From assembly GCA_023249715.1 (NCBI GenBank), contig JAHFCA010000002.1:1-15009 (forward strand): a stretch of 15,009 nt of DNA. The letters are read 5' to 3'. Positions within the stretch are counted from its first letter, which is position 1; the number at the start of each line of letters is the position of its first letter. The DNA is from Elusimicrobiota bacterium. GTDB lineage: Bacteria > Elusimicrobiota > Elusimicrobia > 2-02-FULL-39-32. Position numbers and translations under genes: made by a program. Under the pieces are notes generated by a model. The model was not told the DNA's origin and made no database searches. It saw nothing but the letters and a program-made list of their open reading frames with translations. Below are positions 1 to 7,037 of the stretch, one piece after another.

Positions 1-47
1 GCTGGTTAATTCTCGATAAAAAATAGGGAGGCAGATTTTGTAGTTTC

Positions 48-365
48 TTAGAAGGTTCTATCATAGTCTGGCAGTTCTTTTTCTCTTAAAATCCATTCCG
101 GTAAGCGTTTAGAGTACTCCCAGCAAAGGATAGCAATCCCAATACAGCCGAGGCCATAGGCCACTTCAAAACCGCTCCATCGCAGCCATTGATCCTGAGT
201 GACAAAATCCCATTTTTGCGGGGAATAATAATTTGCTTCCGGTTCTCCAAAGAAAGCGTGGTAAAGTCCAAGGACTACCACAATAGTTCCCCAACCAGCA
301 AACATCCAACCTGCTATCCGGGCGAGGCCTCGAATCTTCACCTTTTCTTTCATATAGGAAACCAC
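48..365 (-). CDS. small two-helix membrane protein, unknown function
   Basis: I do not recognise a family. The 105-residue protein has two hydrophobic stretches, at about residues 16-38 and 66-82, joined by a polar, aromatic-rich loop (YYSPQKWDF, residues 46-54). The C-terminus is charged and ends YDRTF. The short basic N-terminus (KEKVKIR) suggests a cytoplasmic start and a helical-hairpin topology in the inner membrane. The GTG start at 365 and an ATG four codons later (353) are both possible, and neither has a convincing Shine-Dalgarno sequence. The gene is divergent from the acetyltransferase at 441, with only 75 bp between them. Membrane location is inferred from hydropathy alone and no function can be assigned. 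Confidence 0.6.
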   Translation of the reverse strand: MVSYMKEKVKIRGLARIAGWMFAGWGTIVVVLGLYHAFFGEPEANYYSPQKWDFVTQDQWLRWSGFEVAYGLGCIGIAILCWEYSKRLPEWILREKELPDYDRTF

Positions 366-440
366 AATTCTAGCAAATTTCTCTGGGCACGCAATGACAA
401 AAGGGTTCCGTTATAAGTCTCCATTATATACAATGGGGCT

Positions 441-971
441 ATGTTTAAGTACAAAAACTTGTATTTTAGACCTGTAGAAGAGAAAGATCTGGAGCTTATC
501 CTTAAGTTGCGGAACGATCCTACCACATGGAGGAACCTCACCGATATCGATTTAATTGATGCGGAATCCCAAAAAAGTTGGCTTAAAATGCTCTCCAAAC
601 AAAAAAAAAGTAAACGGTATTTCACCGTTTATAATCTAAAGAACAGATTTGTGGGTCTTATCCGTATGGATGAATTCGATTGGGCGAATCGCAGCGTGCG
701 GGTGGGCTGCGATGTGGCAAAAGAGCTCCGCGGTAAAGGATTGGGCACTCAGATTATGGAAATGGTAGTCCAGTACTGCTTTCAATATTTAAATATGCAC
801 CGCCTTTGGCTGCTCGTTTTAGAATTTAACGGCGCGGCAAGAACCGTCTACAAAAAAGCGGGATTTAAAGAGGAAGGATGTTATCGCAAAGCTATTTTTA
901 GAGAAGGGAAATATCATGATTATATTTTAATGTCCCTCTTAAGGGAGGAGTGGCATGATTCCTCTCTTTAA
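441..971 (+). CDS. GNAT-family N-acetyltransferase (RimJ/RimL/PseH-like)
   Basis: This 176-residue protein has the full length of a GNAT acetyltransferase. The acetyl-CoA pyrophosphate-binding motif A is RGKGLGT at residues 97-103. The later signature N130-GAARTVYKKAGF-KEEG (to residue 146) is typical of the RimJ/RimL and PseH/SpeG-like branch, and the opening LYFRPVEEKDLELILKLRND is the usual first strand and helix. It should transfer acetyl from acetyl-CoA to an amino group in the cytoplasm. Its reading frame overlaps the start of the following PLP aminotransferase by 17 bp, which suggests translational coupling. That context makes a 4-amino-sugar nucleotide a more likely substrate than a ribosomal protein. 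The family is secure; the substrate is inferred from the neighbour and could be wrong. Confidence 0.88.
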   Translation: MFKYKNLYFRPVEEKDLELILKLRNDPTTWRNLTDIDLIDAESQKSWLKMLSKQKKSKRYFTVYNLKNRFVGLIRMDEFDWANRSVRVGCDVAKELRGKGLGTQIMEMVVQYCFQYLNMHRLWLLVLEFNGAARTVYKKAGFKEEGCYRKAIFREGKYHDYILMSLLREEWHDSSL

Positions 972-2046
972 AGTTTTTATGCCGGAATCGGTTATGGAGC
1001 CGCTCCAACAAACTTTAATGAGTGGGTACATTGGACAAGGGGTTAAAGTAGATGCATTTGAAGCCAAACTTTCCGAATGGATCGGGTGTCCCCGAGTTCT
1101 TACTCTTAATTCCTGCACTTCTGCCATTCAGCTCGCTCTGCGGTTAGCCAATGTTAGTTTTGGAGACGAAGTCATAAGCACTCCCATGACCTGCACCGCC
1201 ACAAACGAACCCATTTTAGCTTTTGGCGCAAAAATTGTTTGGGCGGATGTTAACCCTAAGACGGGAAATCTGGATCCTCTGGATATCGAACGTAAAATTA
1301 ATAAAAAAACAAAAGCGATTATTATGGTGCATTGGGGAGGGTATCCCTGCGAGATTGATGCAATCAATACGATCGCTCAACGCCATGGTTTAAAAGTAAT
1401 TGAAGATGCCGCCCACGCGTTTGGTTCTACCTATAAAGGGAAAAAAATTGGGAACCATTCGGACTTTATCTGTTTTTCTTTTCAAGCGATTAAACATTTA
1501 ACCACGGTGGATGGGGGAGCGCTCATTTGCAAGAATGCGGAAGACCATAAACGGGGAAAACTTTTGCGCTGGTATGGGATTAACCGGGAAGGCTCCCGCA
1601 AAGATTTTCGTTGCGAGGAAGATGTGGTAGAGTACGGTTATAAATTTCATATGAATGATGTGGCAGCCACTATCGGGCTAGAGCAAATAAAACAGGTGGA
1701 TGGCATTATTCGGCGGCATCGGGGGAATGCCGTATTCTACGACGAGGAATTAAAAAAAATAAAAGGGATAGAAATTACTTTAAGAGAGGAAAATAGACTT
1801 TCTAGCTATTGGATTTACACCCTTCTAACCGATAAAAAACAAGCTCTCATGGGCGCGATGAACGAACAAAATATTCAGGTTTCTTCCGTCCATGCCAGAA
1901 ATGACCAACACACCATGTTTAAAGATTTTAAAGCGGACCTTCCGGGCGTTACGGAATTTACTCGGCGCATGGTTTGTATCCCGGTGGGTTGGTGGGTTAC
2001 CGACGAAGATAGAAAAAAAGTTGTCGAAGCTATAAAAAATTTTTAA
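955..2046 (+). CDS. DegT/DnrJ/EryC1/StrS-family PLP sugar aminotransferase
   Basis: A 363-residue aspartate-aminotransferase-fold enzyme that would transaminate a keto-sugar nucleotide, usually with glutamate as amino donor. Visible family marks are the N-terminal SGYIGQG (residues 23-29), the PLP-phosphate region LNSCTSAIQLAL (51-62), EDAAHAFGS (150-158, with the PLP-ring aspartate D151), and the Schiff-base lysine K180 in FSFQAIKHLTTVDGG. The downstream R-x-YG and FHMNDVAATIG segments are also characteristic. A clear GGGAGG Shine-Dalgarno lies about 8 bp before the ATG, inside the end of the acetyltransferase gene. With that gene and the glycosyltransferase it forms an apparent operon for an amino sugar in a surface glycan. 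The exact sugar (perosamine, bacillosamine, viosamine or pseudaminic acid type) cannot be read from the sequence. Confidence 0.93.
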   Translation: MIPLFKVFMPESVMEPLQQTLMSGYIGQGVKVDAFEAKLSEWIGCPRVLTLNSCTSAIQLALRLANVSFGDEVISTPMTCTATNEPILAFGAKIVWADVNPKTGNLDPLDIERKINKKTKAIIMVHWGGYPCEIDAINTIAQRHGLKVIEDAAHAFGSTYKGKKIGNHSDFICFSFQAIKHLTTVDGGALICKNAEDHKRGKLLRWYGINREGSRKDFRCEEDVVEYGYKFHMNDVAATIGLEQIKQVDGIIRRHRGNAVFYDEELKKIKGIEITLREENRLSSYWIYTLLTDKKQALMGAMNEQNIQVSSVHARNDQHTMFKDFKADLPGVTEFTRRMVCIPVGWWVTDEDRKKVVEAIKNF

Positions 2047-2062
2047 AGTTCTAGTGTTCCCT

Positions 2063-2953
2063 ATGGATTGTTCCGTTATCCTCCTTAATTACAATACCAA
2101 AGATTATCTGGAGCGGTGTATGCGTTCCGTTTATCGGCATACCAGCGCTATTTCCTTTGATGTCTGGGCGGTAGACAACGCTTCTCAGGATGGGAGCGCT
2201 GCAATGGTAAAAGAAAAATTCCCTCAAGCTCATCTCATTGCCAATCAAGAAAATCTTTTTGTGGCAAAAGGGTTTAACGTAGGCATTCGCGCCAGTTCTG
2301 GCCGGTATGTCTTTATTGGGGATGCCGATTTAGAATTTACTGATAATTTTTTGGCGAAGATGGTGGAGTATATGGATAAAAATCCCAGAGTGGCGGTATT
2401 AGGCTGCCCCTTTTATTATCCCAACGGCGATTTTTTTTCTAAATGTTACAGCAGGGACCATTCCTTTTTATTTTCGCTGCTCAATTTTACTTTCTTAGGA
2501 AAATTTTTTAGAGAGACATTGAGAAAATTGACTTACAATTTTGAGTATGGCGAGTGGGATAGAAAAAGTTCCCGCGCTGTGGAAATTGTAGATACGGCGG
2601 TTTTATTTAGAAGGGAAGCGCTCGACCAAGCGGGCCTCTACGACGAAAAATTTTATCTCTACGCGATACAAAATGATATTTGTCTAAGACTACGCCAATA
2701 TGGGTGGGAAATTTATTATCTTTACGAGGGCCATTTAGCGCATGCCCAGCACCAAAGCATCAACAAGGCGAATTGGAAGCATATCTCCACTCTTTATCGT
2801 AAAGATATGGCCCATTATTTTTATAAACGGTTTGGCTGGCTGGCTTCAATGACAATTATGTTGTTGCTGCACATTACGCGTTATTTGGTTTATATCGCGG
2901 CGGCTTTAGGTTTATTTAAACCCAAAAAAAATATCGCCTTTGGAACTCCTTAA
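2063..2953 (+). CDS. family 2 glycosyltransferase, WbbL-like
   Basis: A GT-A fold glycosyltransferase of about 296 residues. The first strand, SVILLNYNTKDYLERCMRSV, is the standard GT2 opening. VDNASQDGS follows at residues 37-45, then the nucleotide-sugar and metal-binding GDADLEF (86-92, a D-x-D motif). The WbbL-type acceptor region VDTAVLFRREALDQAGLYDEKF follows. The usual ED of that family is replaced by QND (residues 203-205). A hydrophobic C-terminal segment (about 260-285) probably anchors it at the inner membrane. An in-frame GTG at 2054 would add three residues; I prefer the ATG at 2063 because it starts right before the first core strand, although neither has a strong ribosome site. 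It follows the aminotransferase closely and probably transfers a deoxy- or amino-sugar to a lipid-linked or surface glycan. Confidence 0.9.
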   Translation: MDCSVILLNYNTKDYLERCMRSVYRHTSAISFDVWAVDNASQDGSAAMVKEKFPQAHLIANQENLFVAKGFNVGIRASSGRYVFIGDADLEFTDNFLAKMVEYMDKNPRVAVLGCPFYYPNGDFFSKCYSRDHSFLFSLLNFTFLGKFFRETLRKLTYNFEYGEWDRKSSRAVEIVDTAVLFRREALDQAGLYDEKFYLYAIQNDICLRLRQYGWEIYYLYEGHLAHAQHQSINKANWKHISTLYRKDMAHYFYKRFGWLASMTIMLLLHITRYLVYIAAALGLFKPKKNIAFGTP

Positions 2954-3225
2954 GTTTTAAGCAGGCGCTTAAAGGAGAGGCTGGGTTTAAAGGAAATTTT
3001 TTTGCCGGTGGGGAGTTGGAGTACTTCTCCCGTCTGTAAATTGCGGGCTACTTTAGATTTACGGGTTTTAATACGGAAAGTGCCCAGCCCTGTTAAAGTT
3101 ACTTTATCTCCGGATTGAATGGATTCTCCAATGGCCTGAATGAGAGAACGGATAACTTTTTTAGCAATGGGGGGCTTCACTTTTGATTTTTCGGAAACCT
3201 TTTCGAGTAAAATTTCCTTTTTCAT
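2950..3225 (-). CDS. HU/IHF-family DNA-binding protein, atypical arm
   Basis: A 91-residue protein of HU/IHF length. It begins with a basic N-terminal helical pair (residues 1-37), followed by the family hallmark SGDKVTLTGLGTF (38-50) and a basic arm that ends RNLQTGEVLQLPTGKKISFKPS. It should bind and bend DNA in the nucleoid. The arm-tip motif is R61-N62-L63: the proline that normally intercalates into the minor groove (RNP) is replaced by leucine. Bending may therefore be weaker or altered. I start at the ATG at 3225, because extending to 3291 would translate into the inverted repeat and give a non-HU leader. The gene lies downstream of leuD on the same strand. Its stop interlocks with that of the convergent glycosyltransferase in TTAA (2950-2953). 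Confidence 0.9.
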   Translation of the reverse strand: MKKEILLEKVSEKSKVKPPIAKKVIRSLIQAIGESIQSGDKVTLTGLGTFRIKTRKSKVARNLQTGEVLQLPTGKKISFKPSLSFKRLLKT

Positions 3226-3227
3226 AC

Positions 3228-3393
3228 AACCCAAATAATTCAGTTGGAAGCGAGAACCGAGAATGAAAAGATGGCTTTTTTTTCGAAACAAAAAAGTTCA
3301 AGCATACTTGCAGAGTATGTGCGAACTTTTTTGTGAAGAAAAAAATGCCAGATTTTCATTCGAATTCCGCTCTCCAACTGAATTATTTGGGTT
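3228..3393. repeat. 166-bp near-perfect inverted repeat (MITE-like or large hairpin)
   Basis: The two ends are perfect 21-bp inverted repeats (3228-3248 and 3373-3393), starting AACCCAAATAATT on the left. Inside, further arms pair in register: AATGAAAA at 3262-3269 with TTTTCATT at 3353-3360, ACAAAAAAGTTC at 3288-3299 with its complement at 3323-3334, and CATACT at 3303-3308 with AGTATG at 3314-3319 around a 5-base loop. Nearly the whole segment can therefore fold into one long stem. It lies between leuD and the HU gene. The leuD stop codon is formed by its right edge, and the HU start lies 2 bp beyond its left edge. I see no clear target-site duplication. It could be a MITE-type element, a processed RNA hairpin or an attenuator-like leader. 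Confidence 0.85.
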
Positions 3394-4003
3394 AAGACCT
3401 AAATTGGAGGTAAGGCAGATTTTTTGCTACGGATTCTATCTGCTCTTTCGCGCTTAGGAGTTCGTGAGTAGAGTCCCATGTTCCGGCGAGCAGAGCTTTC
3501 TTTACCGATTCCGGTTGATTTACTTGAATGGTGAAATCTCCGTAAGCCGCTTCCTGTTTTTCTAAATCCACTTTAATTTCGCAGGCAGGATCGTCTTGCG
3601 CGAATGCCATTAAGTTGGAGATATCTCCCGAGTGAGCTATAACAATGGGTAAGCCGATGGCGGTGCAATTGTCCGCAAAAATTTCCGCGAAAGATTCTCC
3701 AATAATCATTTTTATCCCATACCGCAGAATCGATTGGGGCGCATGTTCTCTGGAGGAACCGCAGCCAAAATTTCTATTGACGATAAGGATAGTCCCGCCT
3801 TTATATTTCTCATTGTTAAGAGGGTGCTCCTTCTGAGAGCCGTCGGAATTAAAGCGGACATCATAGAAAAGATACTGGCCCAAGTCATCAAAAGTGACGC
3901 ACTTTAAATAGCGGGCTGGAATAATTCTATCGGTATCGAGATCGTTCCCGGGGAGAGGAATGGGCCGCCCGCTTACAGATTTTATTTGTTTAGAAGGGAT
4001 CAT
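3392..4003 (-). CDS. leuD: 3-isopropylmalate dehydratase small subunit
   Basis: The 203-residue small subunit of isopropylmalate isomerase, the swivelling aconitase-like domain. With LeuC it converts 2-isopropylmalate to 3-isopropylmalate in leucine biosynthesis in the cytoplasm. The opening [19 protein letters not shown] and the substrate loop [14 protein letters not shown] (about residues 76-89) are diagnostic of full-length bacterial LeuD. The segment [17 protein letters not shown] is also conserved. Its ATG overlaps the leuC TGA as ATGA, so translation is probably coupled. The final residues (LPYLQFRS) run to the edge of the inverted repeat, whose last two bases begin the stop codon. This could mean a slight change of the C-terminus when that element arrived, but the length is normal. 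Confidence 0.97.
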   Translation of the reverse strand: MIPSKQIKSVSGRPIPLPGNDLDTDRIIPARYLKCVTFDDLGQYLFYDVRFNSDGSQKEHPLNNEKYKGGTILIVNRNFGCGSSREHAPQSILRYGIKMIIGESFAEIFADNCTAIGLPIVIAHSGDISNLMAFAQDDPACEIKVDLEKQEAAYGDFTIQVNQPESVKKALLAGTWDSTHELLSAKEQIESVAKNLPYLQFRS

Positions 4004-5400
4004 AAAAATTCTCTTACGTCGGAAACGGCGCCGTTGATAGCGGCTGCCGCTACCATGGCGGGGCTCATGAGCATGGTTCTTCCTGTGGAGCTCCCTTGTC
4101 GCCCTTTGAAGTTTCGGTTAGAGGAAGAAGCGCACAATTGATCTCCTTGTAATTTGTCTGGGTTCATCGCTAAGCACATGGAGCAACCGGCTTGCCGCCA
4201 TTCAAAGCCGGCTTCCCTGAAGATTTGGTCGAGACCTTCTTTTTCCGCCGCTTTTTGCACCTGCTGTGATCCGGGGACCACCAGCGCTTTCACTTTTTTG
4301 GAAACTTTTCTCCCTCGGGCAATTTTGGCGGCTTCCCGTAAATCTGAAATTCTTCCATTGGTGCAAGAGCCGATAAAAGCAACGTTAATGGGTATCCCTT
4401 TAACCGGTTTTCCGGCGGGGAGGGACATATATTTGTACGCTTCTTCCGCTGTTTCCCGTTCGGAGGCGTTTAAGGATTTAACTTCCGGTAAATTTTCGTT
4501 GATATTAATCGCTTGGCCCGGATTAATGCCCCAGGTAACCATTGGTTCAATTTTGGAACCATCGATGTTAACACCATGGTCATAATGGGCATCTTTATCT
4601 GAAGCGATCTTTTTCCACCAGGATACCGCTGTATCGAACGCTTCTCCTTTGGGGGAAAACTCTTTTCCTTTAAGATATTCAAATGTGGTGTCATCGGGAT
4701 TGACGTAACCCATTCTGGCTCCCCCCTCGATGGACATGTTGCAGAGGGACATGCGTTCTTCCATGGTCATGCGGTCTATCGCCTCGCCGCCATATTCGTA
4801 GCAAAAGCCAATGCCGCCGTTGACTCCCAAAAGACGAATAATGTTTAAGATAACATCTTTCGCGTAAACTCCCTTATTCAATTTTCCTGTAATATTAATT
4901 CTACGGGATTTAGGTTTGCTTAAAGCGAGAGTTTGTGTGGCTAAAATATCTTTAATTTGGGTGGTGCCAATTCCAAAAGCGAGCGCTCCAAAAGCTCCGT
5001 GCGTGCTGGTGTGGGAATCGCCGCAGGCGATCGTCATGCCCGGTTGGGTTAGGCCGAGCTCGGGCCCAATGACATGCACAATTCCTTGTTTAGAGGAGGC
5101 AAAATTGAAAAATTGAATGTTGAAATCTTTGGTATTTTTCTCTAACGCTACTAACATCTCTTCGGCTAAGGGGTCTTTTAACGGGCGGGATTGATCTTCC
5201 GTAGGAACAATGTGGTCTACCGTGGCGAACGTATTTTTAGGAAACAGAACTTTTAATTTCTCTTCCCGAATCATTTGGAACGCCTGAGGGCTGGTAACTT
5301 CGTGAATGAGGTGAAGACCAATAAAAACTTGATCCTTCCCATTCGGCAGCCTTCTAACTTTATGCAGATCCCAAACTTTATCTACCAGCGCTGTTCCCAT
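4000..5400 (-). CDS. leuC: 3-isopropylmalate dehydratase large subunit
   Basis: The 466-residue catalytic subunit of isopropylmalate isomerase, an aconitase-superfamily [4Fe-4S] hydro-lyase in leucine synthesis. The three cluster cysteines are C346 (GSCTNGR), C406 and C409 ([11 protein letters not shown]). Other family signatures are the N-terminal [28 protein letters not shown] (61-67), the [21 protein letters not shown] block (126-146) and [11 protein letters not shown] (427-436). The length equals that of typical proteobacterial-type LeuC, so it looks intact. AAGGAA, 8 bp before the ATG, is a good ribosome site. It is followed by leuD with a 4-bp overlap. Neither leuA nor leuB is in the window, so the leucine genes appear dispersed. 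No leucine-rich leader peptide is seen upstream. Confidence 0.98.
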   Translation of the reverse strand: MGTALVDKVWDLHKVRRLPNGKDQVFIGLHLIHEVTSPQAFQMIREEKLKVLFPKNTFATVDHIVPTEDQSRPLKDPLAEEMLVALEKNTKDFNIQFFNFASSKQGIVHVIGPELGLTQPGMTIACGDSHTSTHGAFGALAFGIGTTQIKDILATQTLALSKPKSRRINITGKLNKGVYAKDVILNIIRLLGVNGGIGFCYEYGGEAIDRMTMEERMSLCNMSIEGGARMGYVNPDDTTFEYLKGKEFSPKGEAFDTAVSWWKKIASDKDAHYDHGVNIDGSKIEPMVTWGINPGQAININENLPEVKSLNASERETAEEAYKYMSLPAGKPVKGIPINVAFIGSCTNGRISDLREAAKIARGRKVSKKVKALVVPGSQQVQKAAEKEGLDQIFREAGFEWRQAGCSMCLAMNPDKLQGDQLCASSSNRNFKGRQGSSTGRTMLMSPAMVAAAAINGAVSDVREFL

Positions 5401-5523
5401 TAACTAAATTCCTTTTTTCAACATTTCTTTTAATTGACTTTATTTTGGTTAAATTTGGAAAGGATTTGCTTATATGGATTTGTGGTTGACATTTTTTCTT
5501 ACTTGTCTAAATAGGAGACCACT

Positions 5524-5664
5524 TTATTTCTTTAGCCATTTAGATAATCTTTTTTCTACTTCTTTGTGTGATATCCCTTCTGCTAATGGCAGTCGTTGCT
5601 TGAATTCTAATAGTAGATTTTTATCTTCCTGTCGCATTTTATTCACAATTACCTTATTTTCCAT
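5524..5664 (-). CDS. 46-residue ORF coupled to hepT, unknown
   Basis: A short open frame of 46 codons whose ATG lies inside the end of the hepT-like gene. The two share 11 bp, which places it as a third cistron of the toxin-antitoxin operon. The product is highly charged and predicted helical (MENKVIVNKMRQEDKNLLLE, then a K/R-rich end KRLSKWLKK), without a signal sequence or membrane segment. I do not recognise a family. Coupling, start position and protein-like composition argue for a real gene. Its short length means it could still be chance or a remnant of a longer protein. Downstream, 123 bp separate it from leuC, with no convincing terminator. Confidence 0.5.
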   Translation of the reverse strand: MENKVIVNKMRQEDKNLLLEFKQRLPLAEGISHKEVEKRLSKWLKK

Positions 5665-6013
5665 CTAGTTGCTCTAATATTCTCTTAATTTGTTGGTGCA
5701 GAATGGGAATATCTTTTTGGATTGTATTCCAAATCGTGTCTAATTCGGATTCTTCATAGTGATGGATTAAAATATCACGCATTCTCGCCATTAATCTCCA
5801 TGGAATTTCGGGAAAACGCTCCTGGAAAGAAGGGTCAACCGCATGCAGTCTTTTAGTCGCCTCTCCAATAATCTCAATACAACGGCAAAGCGCATATTGT
5901 TTCTCTAAATTAGATTCAAATTGTTCTTTAGAGATATTTTTAGATAAAGTAAGAACATCGTCGCTATGTTTGAGGATATCTTCGATACAAGCTCTGGGAT
6001 CTCTTTTAGTCAT
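5654..6013 (-). CDS. hepT: HepT-like HEPN toxin (DUF86) ribonuclease
   Basis: A 119-residue all-helical HEPN-domain protein of the DUF86/HepT family. The catalytic RX4HXY motif is R79-DILI-H84-H-Y86, complete and near the C-terminal third as expected. YALCRCIEIIGEATKRL (about 40-56) is the conserved central helix. Members of this family act as RNases, and in the MntA-HepT system they are silenced when the nucleotidyltransferase AMPylates the motif tyrosine, here Y86. The ATG overlaps the TGA of the upstream mntA-like gene (ATGA), the standard order of this pair. Function as a toxin is inferred from the family and the pairing. All catalytic residues are present, so the module may be active. 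Confidence 0.9.
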   Translation of the reverse strand: MTKRDPRACIEDILKHSDDVLTLSKNISKEQFESNLEKQYALCRCIEIIGEATKRLHAVDPSFQERFPEIPWRLMARMRDILIHHYEESELDTIWNTIQKDIPILHQQIKRILEQLDGK

Positions 6014-6291
6014 AAGATATCCACTTTGTCTCTTAAAATTATTTCCCTAAGTCTTGGTTTAATATAACGATAATTAACCAGATCAACCTTCCGATGGAGT
6101 TTTTCTTCTAAATCACAATAGATTCCGGCTAAACCGAATAATGTTATCCCTTGGGGAGGTTGAATTAGGATATCCACATCGCTATTTTCAGTCTCTTCAT
6201 TTCGCGCGAAGGAACCAAAGAGACTCGCTTTAGTAATTCCGTGCTGTTTTAAAACTGCGGTTATTATATCTATCATCGTTTGAGTAATCAT
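6010..6291 (-). CDS. mntA: MntA-like minimal nucleotidyltransferase antitoxin
   Basis: A 93-residue minimal nucleotidyltransferase of the polymerase-beta fold. The signature GSX10DXD is complete: G26-S27 in SLFGSFARNEE and D38-V-D40. The third acidic residue is probably D70 in HRKVDLV. Homologous MntA proteins transfer AMP groups to the HEPN partner and so block its RNase activity. A GGAG Shine-Dalgarno lies 5 bp before the ATG. The gene heads a three-gene minus-strand run with hepT and the small ORF at 5524. The family name is secure. The antitoxin role follows from its position directly before a DUF86 gene. Confidence 0.9.
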   Translation of the reverse strand: MITQTMIDIITAVLKQHGITKASLFGSFARNEETENSDVDILIQPPQGITLFGLAGIYCDLEEKLHRKVDLVNYRYIKPRLREIILRDKVDIL

Positions 6292-6374
6292 AATATCTCC
6301 GTATCTCGATTAAAAGATATAACTTATTAACAGTGTTTGCAACGCGCTAATCCAGGACATATACTCAAAAAAGT

Positions 6375-6557
6375 TTAGCCAGGATCTATTATTCCCAGAT
6401 CCTCATACACCCACTGCCCATTTTTTATCGCTCTATTCAATTTTTCCAACCCATATTTAATTTTAAAATCCTCTAAACCTTTCTCCGCCAAGTTAACCCT
6501 GCGCAACTCAACAGCTCCGTGGTATATAAACCATTGGAGGAGCGGGGAACTCACCAT
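6375..6557 (-). CDS. doubtful 60-residue ORF, possible gene remnant
   Basis: A 60-codon open frame with a plausible amphipathic C-terminal half (EKGLEDFKIKYGLEKLNRAI, then KNGQWVYEDLGIIDPG). I do not recognise a family. No Shine-Dalgarno precedes the ATG, and a TGA overlaps the start region in the same leader. The strip around it (6292-6655) otherwise holds no convincing gene and may be decayed accessory DNA, so this could be the tail of a lost larger protein. A 36-codon frame on the opposite strand (6519-6629) overlaps it and is equally uncertain. Confidence 0.3.
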   Translation of the reverse strand: MVSSPLLQWFIYHGAVELRRVNLAEKGLEDFKIKYGLEKLNRAIKNGQWVYEDLGIIDPG

Positions 6558-6655
6558 TCAAGAAAAAACCTAAAAACAGAGGATTTGGAGAAGTTAGAAA
6601 AACCGGAATTGTTTAAGACCCAGGCTTAATGTTGGGAGTATGATTTTGGATAGAG

Positions 6656-6868
6656 CTATGCGACTAAACTTTCAACTGCTATTTGTTTTATTTGAGATAA
6701 AACTGTTTTCTCAAAAAAATTAATCTTTTCGAATCCAATAACATTACCCTTCTTATCTTTTTTAAGAACAACTCCATGCCCAACTTCTTCACAAACCACT
6801 TTTTGAGGTTTGGTGAACCAAACATCTAAAGTATTTCCCAGTTTATCGTAAACTACAGTTTGTTCCAT
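6656..6868 (-). CDS. DUF2283 family protein
   Basis: A 70-residue protein matching the DUF2283 pattern: a YDKLGNTLDVWF strand at residues 7-18, an acidic connector, then HGVVLKKDKKGNVIGFEKIN (residues 31-50), where members usually have a D-x-x-G-x-x-x-G-x-E hairpin. Such small beta proteins often sit next to short toxin-like genes (DUF4258 and similar) and are suspected antitoxins. No intact partner is present here, but the same frame continues upstream as possible partner debris (6869-6973). The ATG has AAGGG directly in front, which is closer than an ideal ribosome site. The family is fairly sure; the role is only inferred. Confidence 0.72.
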   Translation of the reverse strand: MEQTVVYDKLGNTLDVWFTKPQKVVCEEVGHGVVLKKDKKGNVIGFEKINFFEKTVLSQIKQIAVESLVA

Positions 6869-6973
6869 CCCTTCAATTTCTAAATGTTTATGATGGACAA
6901 TAAAATTCCAGTGATTTTCTGTAGCCCTAATTTTTCTATTTAAACCACCAATAACTTAGAAATATATTTTCAC
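6869..6973 (-). pseudogene. broken N-terminus of a small toxin-like ORF, in frame with DUF2283
   Basis: A GTG at 6973 follows an AGAGAGAG ribosome-site-like run and a perfect TATAAT box at the right distance. The frame reads MKIYF and then meets TAA at 6956-6958. After the stop it is open for 29 codons (VIGGLNRKIRATENHWNFIV, then HHKHLEIEG) and runs straight into the DUF2283 ATG. The RAT-x-x-x-W-x-x-I-V-x-x-x-H pattern resembles the N-terminus of small phage-type RNase or DUF4258-like proteins that measure HPE-type motifs, but this is my recollection and not a search result. I read it as a toxin partner that lost its C-terminal part and gained a stop. Confidence 0.35.
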
Positions 6974-6990
6974 ACAACTCTCTCTTTCGG

Positions 6991-7019
6991 ATTATATCAT
7001 CGCACAAAAATTGTTACAA
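6991..7019 (-). promoter_or_regulatory. sigma70-type promoter reading left
   Basis: On the minus strand a perfect TATAAT (6991-6996) lies 17 bp from TTGTAA (7014-7019), which matches four of the six -35 consensus bases. Transcription would start near 6984, a few bases before the AGAGAGAG run and GTG at 6973, and would read the broken ORF and the DUF2283 gene. The -35 box lies inside the first of two 9-bp palindromes. Confidence 0.55.
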
Positions 7020-7032
7020 AATTGTTACAAAA
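7011..7032. repeat. tandem 11-bp repeat with 9-bp palindromes, operator-like
   Basis: The unit TTGTTACAAAA occurs twice in tandem (7011-7021 and 7022-7032). Each contains TTGT-T-ACAA, a palindrome around one central base. The copies are one helical turn apart, so a dimeric regulator could bind both on the same face. They sit between two divergent promoters and cover the leftward -35. Confidence 0.6.
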
Positions 7033-7037
7033 AGTTT

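Noticed and set aside
2940..2960. Terminator between the convergent glycosyltransferase and HU genes
   Set aside because: The stops interlock in TTAA and no hairpin with a T-run is visible there.
3263..3457. 64-codon plus-strand frame after 3263
   Set aside because: It runs through both arms of the inverted repeat and the end of leuD, and has no family resemblance; the palindrome explains its open frame.
4154..4585. 143-codon plus-strand frame
   Set aside because: It is antisense to leuC, whose conserved cysteines and motifs prove the minus strand codes.
5430..5492. 20-codon minus-strand ORF upstream of leuC as a leucine leader peptide
   Set aside because: It contains only one leucine and no terminator/antiterminator stems follow, so attenuation is not supported.
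6519..6629. 36-codon plus-strand frame with a charged helical tail
   Set aside because: It is short, starts with GTG without a ribosome site and overlaps another doubtful ORF; it is no better than chance.
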